The notes below the pieces were generated by a model. The model was not told the origin of the DNA, searched no databases, and was given only the letters and a program-made list of their open reading frames with translations. Shown here piece by piece: positions 57,494-64,000 of a DNA stretch of 64,000 nucleotides. The stretch covers positions 496,001 to 560,000 of the forward strand of contig NZ_JAJKFT010000004.1 of assembly GCF_020966755.1 (NCBI RefSeq), given 5' to 3'. Within the stretch, counting starts at the first letter, position 1. Each line of letters begins with the position of its first letter. Made by a program: the position numbers and the translations under genes. The DNA comes from Blastopirellula sediminis (GTDB lineage: Bacteria > Planctomycetota > Planctomycetia > Pirellulales > Pirellulaceae).

Positions 57494-58078
57494 ATGGTCT
57501 TCGACGCTCTGATTTTCGACCTGGACGGAACCCTCGCGGATACGATGCCGGCGCACTATGTCGCCTGGCGTGCGACGATGGAAAAGTATGGCATTTCGTT
57601 CGATGAAGACCGTTTTTACGCTCTCGGGGGGCGTCCGAGCGATAAAATTGTCGAATTGCTCTCCGAAGAGCAGGGGATCGCACTCGACCCCCACACGGTC
57701 GCGATCGAGAAAGAAGAAGCGTTCCTGTTAGAAATCGGCAACGTCGCTCCAATCGAAGCGACGGTCGAACTGGTTTACGAATATCGGGGTCGCATTCCGA
57801 TGGCGGTCGCCACCGGCGCGATGCGATATGTGGCCGATCTGATTTTGGGACATATCGGGCTCTCGAATCACTTTGACGTCTGCGTCACTTCGGAAGACAC
57901 CACGCGGCACAAGCCGCATCCAGACGTCTTCCTGGAAGCGGCGAAGCGACTGGGAGTCGAACCGGAACATTGCCGCGTCTACGAAGACGCAGACCTGGGC
58001 GTCGAGGCGGCCCGTCGCGCTGGAATGGAAGTGGTCGACGTCCGCAACTTCTTCACTCCGCGGCGAATTACCGTTTGA
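57494..58078 (+). CDS. HAD-family phosphatase (beta-phosphoglucomutase-like)
   Basis: 194 residues from the ATG at 57494 (AGGAA about 10 bases before; an in-frame TTG at 57488 is possible). Motif I 'FDLDGTLADTMPAHY' holds the nucleophile Asp and acid Asp. Motif II is 'AVATGAMRYV', motif III the Lys of 'HKPHPDVFLEA', and motif IV 'VYEDADLGVEAARRAGM'. A helical cap follows motif I, as in beta-phosphoglucomutase/phosphoglycolate-type phosphatases. The stop overlaps the thioesterase start by one base (TGATG). Confidence 0.9.
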   Translation: MVFDALIFDLDGTLADTMPAHYVAWRATMEKYGISFDEDRFYALGGRPSDKIVELLSEEQGIALDPHTVAIEKEEAFLLEIGNVAPIEATVELVYEYRGRIPMAVATGAMRYVADLILGHIGLSNHFDVCVTSEDTTRHKPHPDVFLEAAKRLGVEPEHCRVYEDADLGVEAARRAGMEVVDVRNFFTPRRITV

Positions 58079-58518
58079 TGAGGTCACTGGTGGCGGCAAT
58101 CTACGAACATGAGATCTCGGTCGCGGCGGCCGACATCGACATGCAGGGGCACGTGAATAACCTGGTCTACCTGCGGTGGATGCAGGACGCCGCGGTCGCC
58201 CATTCGGTAGCCGAAAACTGGGGGAAGCGGCGGTACGAAGAGCTCGGCTGCGGTTGGGTGGTGCGCGCCCATTCGATTGAATATTTCTCGCCGGCCTTTG
58301 AAGGGGAAGAGCTGGTCGTGAAGACCTGGCTCTCCGAGTATTTCACCGCTTCGGTTTTGCGCCAGTACGAAATCTGCCGCGTCAGCGACGGCCGGATGTT
58401 GGCGAAAGCGGAGACGAAGTGGGTGCTGATCGATATGGCCAAACGGACCCCGCGGCGGATTCCGGACGAGATTCTAAGCGCCTTCCAGCTGTTACCACGG
58501 GACGAAGCGTCGGTATAA
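58078..58518 (+). CDS. 4HBT hotdog-fold acyl-CoA thioesterase
   Basis: 146 residues. The ATG at 58078 shares one base with the HAD stop. The signature 'DIDMQGHVNNLVYLRWMQD' is the 4-hydroxybenzoyl-CoA thioesterase motif with the catalytic Asp at its start. The rest is a single hotdog fold ('CGWVVRAHSIEYFSPAFEG', then 'ELVVKTWL'). It probably hydrolyses acyl-CoA of unknown chain. A hairpin follows the stop. Confidence 0.9.
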   Translation: MRSLVAAIYEHEISVAAADIDMQGHVNNLVYLRWMQDAAVAHSVAENWGKRRYEELGCGWVVRAHSIEYFSPAFEGEELVVKTWLSEYFTASVLRQYEICRVSDGRMLAKAETKWVLIDMAKRTPRRIPDEILSAFQLLPRDEASV

Positions 58519-58540
58519 GCGGCATGAACCGGACAAAAAT

Positions 58541-58558
58541 CTCCCCTCCAGCGGGGAG
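58541..58558 (+). terminator. Hairpin after the thioesterase gene
   Basis: CTCCCC / GGGGAG stem with TCCAGC loop, 22 bases after the stop. No T-run follows, so it is a weak terminator candidate. Confidence 0.35.
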
Positions 58559-58713
58559 AAGCCGACTTCTGAATGGCTCCCGCTGCGCCGCTCGCCTATA
58601 CTTATAAGCGATCCTTTTGCCTTGCGCCGGCGTTTAATTTAGTGACGCACGCTCTGGTTGTACGTCCTAGACTGAACCGGTACTTCCGTCCCCCTCTCGG
58701 CAAAATCACCGAA

Positions 58714-59940
58714 GTGAAGCTGATCCGCCGCTGCAGCGCCGCTCTATTATTGGCCGCGACTAGTCTCGCGACGCCGGCGGTAGCGGATGTCTTCGTCCTC
58801 AATTCGGGCGGCCGAATTGAAGGAGAATTGCTGAGCCCAGCGGCTGAGACTCCGCAAGAATTGCACGTTCGGACGTCGAGCGGCGACATGGTCTTGCCGG
58901 CCGACCTTGTGGCGGAAGTGATCGAGAAATCGCCTCAGCTGCGGAACTACGAAGCGATCTTGCCGCAGATGCCTCCGGACGTCGAAGGGAATTGGAAGAT
59001 GGCGCAGTGGTGCGCTACCAACCAATTGCCGGAACAGCGCGAACGTCACCTACAGAACATCCTGGCGATCGATCCGAACCATGAGCAGGCGCGACACGCG
59101 CTGGGCTACATCAACCGCCGCGGCGAGTGGATCATCACCGACCAGTGGTTCAAAGACCAAGGAATGATTCGCCACGAGCGAAAGTGGATGTATCCGCAAG
59201 ACGTGGCGATGGCCGAGCGAGCGCAAAAGTATGACGACGCCACGAAGGAGTGGCGCGTGAAGTTGCGACAGTACCTGTTGCAGATGCGCCGCGGCGGCGA
59301 CAAGGCCGCGAAGGTGCAGGCCGAGATCGCTGCGATCCAAGATCCGCTGGCGACCCAACCGCTGATCGAACTCTTGCAGGACGATAAGTATGTGGGAATG
59401 CGGGAGACGTTGATCGACGCGCTTGGCAACCTGGTCAACGGACCGTCGACGCTCGCACTGACCAAGGTGGCGCTGGAAGATCCCAACGCTTCGATCCGCG
59501 ATCGAGCGACCATTGTGCTGGAAAAGCGTCCCAACGATTTGGCGGTCGCGCAGCTGATGTCGCTGTTACACAGCAAAGACAACACGGTCGTCAATCGCGC
59601 CGCATCGGTGTTGGCTCGTCTGAAACATCCCGCCGCGATCGATTCGCTGATTGACACCCTGGTGACGTCGCACCAGTTCAAGGTGACGCAAGGATCATCC
59701 AATCCGGGCGAAACCTCCGCTTCGTTCGGCAGCGGCAGCAGCGGCGGGTTCTCATTCGGTTCCTCTCCGCCGAAGATCATCACGCAAGAGATGCGAAACG
59801 AAGCGGTGCTGCGGGCGCTGATGGAAACGCTGCAAGCGGCGGAACTGAACGCGAACTTCGGTTATGACGAAGCGCAGTGGAAACATTGGAACGCCAATCG
59901 TCAGGCGCCGCCGACGGTGGATCTTCGCCGCGACGGCTAG
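58714..59940 (+). CDS. Secreted HEAT-repeat protein
   Basis: 408 residues from the GTG at 58714, which starts a signal peptide ('RRCSAALLLAATSLATPAVA'). The frame opens at 58573, but that part lacks a ribosome site and a sensible sequence. A short beta domain ('VFVLNSGGRIEGELLSP') resembles the N-terminus of other planctomycete secreted proteins. A middle region ('LGYINRRGEWIITDQWFKD') follows, then at least three HEAT-like helical repeats ('QPLIELLQDDKYVGMRETL', 'IDALGNL'). A Ser/Gly-rich linker sits near residue 340. Role unknown; probably a periplasmic protein-binding scaffold. Confidence 0.75.
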   Translation: MKLIRRCSAALLLAATSLATPAVADVFVLNSGGRIEGELLSPAAETPQELHVRTSSGDMVLPADLVAEVIEKSPQLRNYEAILPQMPPDVEGNWKMAQWCATNQLPEQRERHLQNILAIDPNHEQARHALGYINRRGEWIITDQWFKDQGMIRHERKWMYPQDVAMAERAQKYDDATKEWRVKLRQYLLQMRRGGDKAAKVQAEIAAIQDPLATQPLIELLQDDKYVGMRETLIDALGNLVNGPSTLALTKVALEDPNASIRDRATIVLEKRPNDLAVAQLMSLLHSKDNTVVNRAASVLARLKHPAAIDSLIDTLVTSHQFKVTQGSSNPGETSASFGSGSSGGFSFGSSPPKIITQEMRNEAVLRALMETLQAAELNANFGYDEAQWKHWNANRQAPPTVDLRRDG

Positions 59941-59961
59941 GCGATTGTTGTCGCCATCTCT

Positions 59962-60101
59962 ACTAGCCCGCAGCGCAAGCAAGGGAATGCGGTATGAAAT
60001 GTCTAATGACTAATACCTAATGCTGAGAAGCAACTTCTCTTCTTCGTTAGACATTAGTCATTGCTCGCGAACGCATTCCCTTGCTTGCGCTGCGGGCTAG
60101 T
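59962..60101. repeat. 140-bp inverted repeat with two family A arms
   Basis: Left arm 59962-59991 and right arm 60072-60101 are family A copies in opposite orientation, matching over about 30 bases. Between them lie AATGTCTAATGACTAAT-type repeats: on the left TAATGTC / TAATGAC / TAATACC / TAATGC, and on the right the inverted TTAGACATTAGTCATT. A central hairpin GAGAAG-CAA-CTTCTC spans 60025-60039. It lies between convergent genes, with no coding content. Confidence 0.85.
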
Positions 60102-60115
60102 GAAGATGCTGCACG

Positions 60116-62101
60116 CTACCGAATCAGGTTCAGCAAGATCGGCATCTTCTTCAGCGTGGTGATGATTTCGTCTTCATGCACCTTGTCGTCCCGGTTCCCG
60201 TCGATCAAGTCAAAGTAGCGCTGACCTTTCTCGGGGACTTCGGTTCGCAGGATGACGCCGTCGCTGTCGGCGTCGTAGCGCTCCATTAGACGCTTGGCCG
60301 CCGCCAGGGCTTTGTCGGCCGGCTCTTCCGCTTCCTTTTCGCCGGGGACGTAGGGGAGGGCGACGTCGAAGTAGCCGATCATCATTTCTTCCCACGTTTG
60401 ATCTCCCCATTTCACGACTTGGGTTGGATCAGGATTGGCGTTGTTCCATTTCGAGTTGTCGAAATGGGCCTGGCAGTGAATGACGCTGCCGTTGTCAAGC
60501 GGCAACGGATCTTTCAGGCGATAGGCGGTTTGCCAGTTGAAATCGTAGGCGGGAATGTCGAGCAGAATGTCGTTCTTCTCCGCTCCCTTCAGCTCATACC
60601 GGAACGACTTGCCGCGGAGATGCATGTGGGGCATCATCGCCAGCAGATAGGCGCCTTCGGTCGAGAGTCGCTGAGAATCGGCGTCGACCGCGTAGTTGCC
60701 GTCGCCAGCCGGAATTCGGAACGAGCGATTCACGGCGCTCGTCGTTTTAACTTCGTACTTGATCTCTTTCGGATCGGCGAAGACGAGACCGAGTTCGCTT
60801 TGATCCAATTGATCGCTGCCGATCGGCGTGTAGTGGACTTGGAAGACGAGACGCGATCCGGCCGGAACTCGCTTCGCCATTCCTTCCGGGAACGGTTCGG
60901 CCCGCATGCCGGGAACGTAGCCGACCAGGAAGCCGCGGGCTCCGCCGTCACGCAGATTCTTTTCGCCGGGGGCGACCGCGAAGGCGAGAATGTGATGGAC
61001 GACCATCCGATTGCCCGGACGAATTTCGGCCGCTTGCAGCCACTTGTCCTCGGTGAAGCCGGGATCGTGAATGAAGTATTGGTACTTCACTTCGCCGGTA
61101 GCGGGAACCTTGAACGGCTGGTTGGTGATTTGGATGACTTGGTCAGGCTCAACCGGCAACGTCCAACCGGCGGTGGAATACTCGGCCGGCTTCGGAGCTT
61201 GAGACTTGTCTCCTTCCGGAGCGCCGGCGGCGACCCACTTCAGCAGCAGCTCTTTTTCTTCCGTCGGCATCGGACGAGCATTCTTGAAGACGCCATGTTC
61301 TGGGGCGGCATGCCAGGGAGGCATTCGTTTCTCTTCAACCACTTCGGCGATCATCTCTGCCCAGCCGGCGACTTCGTCATAGTCGGTTAAAGCGAACGGG
61401 GCGATTTCCCCTTCGCGGTGACATTCGACGCACCGCTTTTGCAGGATTCGCGCAACCTGGTTGTGGTAGGTGACCTCGCTGTCGTCTTTCGGTTGACGAA
61501 CGCGCCCGATATGGCAACCGATCGCTTCGGTCGCGGGAACGGCGACTTGCTTGCCGGCCAACAGGGCTTCGATCGCATCGCGCAGTTCATGCTCGTCGGC
61601 CCGATCGCGGACGACGCCGATTTGGTATTGGTCGTCGATGCGTCCCCGATAGCAGATCTTGAGATCGGCGTTCAGGACGACCACTTCCGGGGTTCGTTCC
61701 GCTCCGGCGGCATCCGCCAGGCGATTGCCGACGTCTTTGAGCAGCGGGAAGGAGATTTCGTGCTTGCGAGCGTAGGCGGCGATCTCGGTCACCGCGTCGT
61801 GCTGGTTCGACATCACGCCGACAATCGCGACTTTCTTCGGGGCGAATTCATCCGCCAGTTCCTGCAGACGACCCCCGTAAAGCTTGGCGAGCGGGCACTC
61901 GGTTCCCAGGAACGCCAGGACGACCACCTTCTGATCGGCGAAGTCGGCCAAATTGTAGTCTTTCCCCCGGAAATCCTTCAGCTGGATATCGGGGACGACG
62001 GCGCCAATTGGCGTTATGTGAGCGACCGAATCGCGGGCTAGAAGCGGACCGGCCAAGGTTGAGGCCAGCACTACGACCGAGAGGAGCGAAACGCGGTTCA
62101 T
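60116..62101 (-). CDS. Redoxin - cytochrome c - copper monooxygenase-like - EF-hand fusion protein
   Basis: 661 residues, ATG at 62101. Signal peptide ('VSLLSVVVLASTLAGPLLA'), then an AhpC/TSA-like redoxin fold (about 30-185, 'VVVLAFLGTECPLAKLYGG'). A heme-type 'CVECH' at about 221-225 follows, with 'MPPWHA' as possible axial region. Next comes a copper type II ascorbate-dependent (PHM-like) region with 'RMVVHHILAFAV', 'VFQVHYTP' and 'MMPHMHLRGKSF' supplying His and Met ligands. An EF-hand-like C-terminus ends it ('DADSDGVILRTEV', 'LIDGNRDDKVHEDE'). Secreted oxidoreductase; combinations like this recur in Planctomycetes. Substrate unknown. Confidence 0.88.
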   Translation of the reverse strand: MNRVSLLSVVVLASTLAGPLLARDSVAHITPIGAVVPDIQLKDFRGKDYNLADFADQKVVVLAFLGTECPLAKLYGGRLQELADEFAPKKVAIVGVMSNQHDAVTEIAAYARKHEISFPLLKDVGNRLADAAGAERTPEVVVLNADLKICYRGRIDDQYQIGVVRDRADEHELRDAIEALLAGKQVAVPATEAIGCHIGRVRQPKDDSEVTYHNQVARILQKRCVECHREGEIAPFALTDYDEVAGWAEMIAEVVEEKRMPPWHAAPEHGVFKNARPMPTEEKELLLKWVAAGAPEGDKSQAPKPAEYSTAGWTLPVEPDQVIQITNQPFKVPATGEVKYQYFIHDPGFTEDKWLQAAEIRPGNRMVVHHILAFAVAPGEKNLRDGGARGFLVGYVPGMRAEPFPEGMAKRVPAGSRLVFQVHYTPIGSDQLDQSELGLVFADPKEIKYEVKTTSAVNRSFRIPAGDGNYAVDADSQRLSTEGAYLLAMMPHMHLRGKSFRYELKGAEKNDILLDIPAYDFNWQTAYRLKDPLPLDNGSVIHCQAHFDNSKWNNANPDPTQVVKWGDQTWEEMMIGYFDVALPYVPGEKEAEEPADKALAAAKRLMERYDADSDGVILRTEVPEKGQRYFDLIDGNRDDKVHEDEIITTLKKMPILLNLIR

Positions 62102-62203
62102 CGATTCGAGCCCGAGACGAGAAGGGGAATGGATGTACAGTAAGGCAGCGAAAGATTCTTCGCTCGTCGTACATTAAAACCCTGCTTCGGGTCAATCGGT
62201 TTC

Positions 62204-62232
62204 GCCGGGGGGAGAAGTTTCTTTCCCCCGGC
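62204..62232 (-). terminator. Hairpin after the polysaccharide export gene
   Basis: GCCGGGGG / CCCCCGGC stem with a 13-base loop, 12 bases beyond the stop of the minus-strand export gene. No T-run; weak terminator candidate. Confidence 0.4.
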
Positions 62233-62243
62233 CAGAGGTGATC

Positions 62244-63554
62244 CTAGAGAGCCGTAACGTCGTTGTAGGAGATGCTAATCCCGTTGAACGGGACGACGCC
62301 GTAAATGCCGCGGGTGAAGACGAGCTCGATAAACTCATCCGCCCACAGGATCGGCTGTTTGGGAACTACAACGATGTCCGAGTCGCGGAGCCAAAGTTCG
62401 TCCGACGGAATCGGGCGTTTGCCGTATAAGGCGCCTTGGATATCAACTTTGGTGGCGACCAGACGCCAATCTTCGGCACGACGGAAAATCACCACTTCCC
62501 GCAGATTACCGCCGACGTTCCAACCGCCGGCCAGGGCGATTGACTGCATTACCGTGGTGGGGCCGACCAACTCGAAGCGTCCTGGGGTGCGGACTTCGCC
62601 GAGCACATAGAGGTAGCGAGGCGCCCGTTCGGTCAGAATCGGCGTGACGCCGATCCCGTCGACCACTTGGGCGTAGCGTTCGTCGACTTCCCGTTTCAGT
62701 TCGTCCAGCGTCAGCCCTTGGGCGGGAACTGATTCGATCGCCGGCAGTTGAATCGTCCCTTCCGGGGTGACGCGAACTTGTTGGGACTGACCGCCGCGAC
62801 CGGCTCGGCTGTCGACGGTAGCTCGCAAGTCTTCCAGCTTGGTATTCACTTGCAGCGGCGTGACGGTGATCGCCGGAACTTTGTAGTACCGCTTGTATTC
62901 TTTGTCGAGCAGATCGGTCAATTCGGTAACGGTCTTCCGAGCGGCGTGGACCTGGCCGAGGAGCAGCACGGTGATCGAACCGTCCGGCTGAATGACCAGA
63001 TCGCGGTTCAAGTTGGGGTCGGTGAGCGACTCCAGTCGAACTTCGTCGCCGACGTTCAAGCGATAAGGAGTCGTCATCTCGTTGCGGGTCAAGCGATAGA
63101 CGAATTCAAGCTGGTCGTCGACGCGGATGCGATATTCGGGCACGTGCTGCAAACGAGCGGGACCAACGTATTCCCCTTGGGCGAAAATCTGCCAAGGAAT
63201 CGGACGACGCGCGTTCCAGTGCAACTCGCCGTTGCAGGTCGGATCGGCCGAATCGACGCCGACCATCACCGGGCTCGTGACCATTTCGGCCGGAGAAGGG
63301 CAGGGGACGCATGGCGCGGGACCGGCGCACAACATCACGTGCGACGGTTCGGCGGGCGTCTCGAACGCGACCGGCGAGGCCTGCGGAACTTCGGCGGTCG
63401 CAACAGCGGCGGTCGTTTTCGCGGCAGGAGCGGATTCGTCGGTAGCGGGGGTCAGCGCCAGACCGAGCCCGCCGGTAGCGAGCAGCAAGCCGGCGACGGC
63501 GACAAGCGAGCGGCTAGCTCGGAGCGAGTGTTGCACGAAAATGCGGTTCATCAT
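62244..63554 (-). CDS. Polysaccharide biosynthesis/export protein (Wza-like)
   Basis: 436 residues from the ATG at 63554. An in-frame TTG at 63566 overlaps the upstream stop (TTGA) and would add four residues. A hydrophobic signal-like segment ('SLVAVAGLLLATGGLGLAL') precedes an acidic linker and a Cys-containing stretch ('VMLCAGPAPCVPCPSP'). The Poly_export domain ('RLNVGDEVRLESLTDPNLN', 'IQPDGSITVLLLG') and SLBB-type repeats ('VTPEGTIQLPAIESVPAQG', 'RYLYVLGEVRTPGRFELVG') follow. These outer-membrane-type proteins form the exit pore for capsule or exopolysaccharide. No other export genes are in view; the TPR gene upstream is likely its operon partner. Confidence 0.85.
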   Translation of the reverse strand: MMNRIFVQHSLRASRSLVAVAGLLLATGGLGLALTPATDESAPAAKTTAAVATAEVPQASPVAFETPAEPSHVMLCAGPAPCVPCPSPAEMVTSPVMVGVDSADPTCNGELHWNARRPIPWQIFAQGEYVGPARLQHVPEYRIRVDDQLEFVYRLTRNEMTTPYRLNVGDEVRLESLTDPNLNRDLVIQPDGSITVLLLGQVHAARKTVTELTDLLDKEYKRYYKVPAITVTPLQVNTKLEDLRATVDSRAGRGGQSQQVRVTPEGTIQLPAIESVPAQGLTLDELKREVDERYAQVVDGIGVTPILTERAPRYLYVLGEVRTPGRFELVGPTTVMQSIALAGGWNVGGNLREVVIFRRAEDWRLVATKVDIQGALYGKRPIPSDELWLRDSDIVVVPKQPILWADEFIELVFTRGIYGVVPFNGISISYNDVTAL

Positions 63555-63562
63555 CTTGCGAC

Positions 63563-64000
63563 TCAACGTTGCTGATAAGTTTGCGGTTGACGGCTGACGT
63601 CGGGACGTTGCGGACCGAGCATCGTCTCATCACGTCGCTGCTGGTTAGCGAACGCTTCGGGAGAAACCCAGCGGACGAAATTCCCTTTCGGCGCGACGCC
63701 CCCTTGGGCGGCGGCGTACTTCGCTTCCTCACGAGCGAGGTTCGCCATCTCTTGTTCGCCGAGCAGTTCGTGGACCTTCGCCAGGTTGTTCCAAGTATCG
63801 GCCAGCGAGTGGGCGCGGAGACCTTTGACGAAGACCGCCTTGGCGTCGTTCAGCTGACCGTAGCGAGCCAAGAATACGCCTAGCTCATTGGCGGCCAGGA
63901 TGTTTTGCGGATCGGCCAGGAAGGCCGATTGGTGCAGCGCGATCGAACGAGGACCGATGAGCGCCTTGTCGCCGCCGCTGCCTGACTTCAGGTATGGCTG
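63563..64000 (-). CDS. TPR-like repeat protein, 5' end beyond window
   Basis: Partial: the frame is open to the right edge of the window, giving about 145 C-terminal residues. Helical repeat patterns ('ANELGVFLARYGQLNDAKA' then 'DTWNNLAKVHELLGEQEMA') fit tetratricopeptide-type repeats, followed by a polar, Gln-rich tail. The stop overlaps the alternative TTG start of the Wza-like gene. It probably belongs to an exopolysaccharide operon that continues to the right. Confidence 0.75.
   Translation of the reverse strand, partial: QPYLKSGSGGDKALIGPRSIALHQSAFLADPQNILAANELGVFLARYGQLNDAKAVFVKGLRAHSLADTWNNLAKVHELLGEQEMANLAREEAKYAAAQGGVAPKGNFVRWVSPEAFANQQRRDETMLGPQRPDVSRQPQTYQQR

Overview
The window reads as a chromosomal segment of a planctomycete, most likely of the Pirellulales (Blastopirellula/Bremerella-like). 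That is an inference from gene content: a secreted sulfatase, a Tat-exported Gfo/Idh/MocA oxidoreductase, a redoxin-cytochrome-copper monooxygenase fusion, PQQ-like propeller proteins, EF-hand hydrolases, Cys-rich secreted proteins, a serpin, dispersed short palindromes, and many GTG/TTG starts with patchy Shine-Dalgarno use. No rRNA, tRNA, CRISPR, transposase or phage genes were seen.

Layout. 1-2.6 kb: end of a degenerate CHAT-domain protein and a FemAB/BioF2-like acetyltransferase. 3-7.7 kb: an operon of MoxR ATPase, DUF58 protein and TgpA-like transglutaminase. 7.9-12.7 kb: ychF, a Cys-rich secreted protein, a membrane protein, a glyoxalase-fold protein and a secreted coiled-coil protein. 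12.7-13.7 kb: a gene-poor kilobase with an unusual T-tract repeat array and REP-like palindromes. 13.7-24.4 kb: two membrane proteins, serpin, sulfatase, a TetR gene with two EF-hand alpha/beta hydrolases, an unknown protein and a Tat-exported oxidoreductase, with rsmG (24.5-25.2 kb) divergent from the last.

25.4-42.8 kb: a long, same-strand type IV pilus/type II secretion-like cluster: two PilB/GspE ATPases, PilT, a PilC/GspF platform protein with an internal insertion, four class III-signal pseudopilins, and a 1946-residue GspK-like protein. No secretin, prepilin peptidase or alignment-complex gene lies in the window.

43.2-53.8 kb: an HTH protein, an aldehyde dehydrogenase, then a tightly coupled seven-gene operon (RDD, SpoIIM/DUF95, membrane protein, DUF4129, DUF4350 lipoprotein, zinc-ribbon MoxR, DUF58). 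Together with the 3-7.7 kb operon this makes two MoxR-DUF58 envelope systems in one window. 53.8-64 kb: amidohydrolase, tandem GNAT protein, PQQ-like propeller, HAD phosphatase coupled to a thioesterase, HEAT-repeat protein, a 140-bp inverted repeat, the redoxin-cytochrome-monooxygenase fusion, and a polysaccharide export protein coupled to a TPR protein that runs off the end.

The most unusual items are the T-tract array at 12.9-13.25 kb, the giant K-like pilus protein with the modified platform protein, the three palindromic repeat families and the 140-bp inverted repeat.
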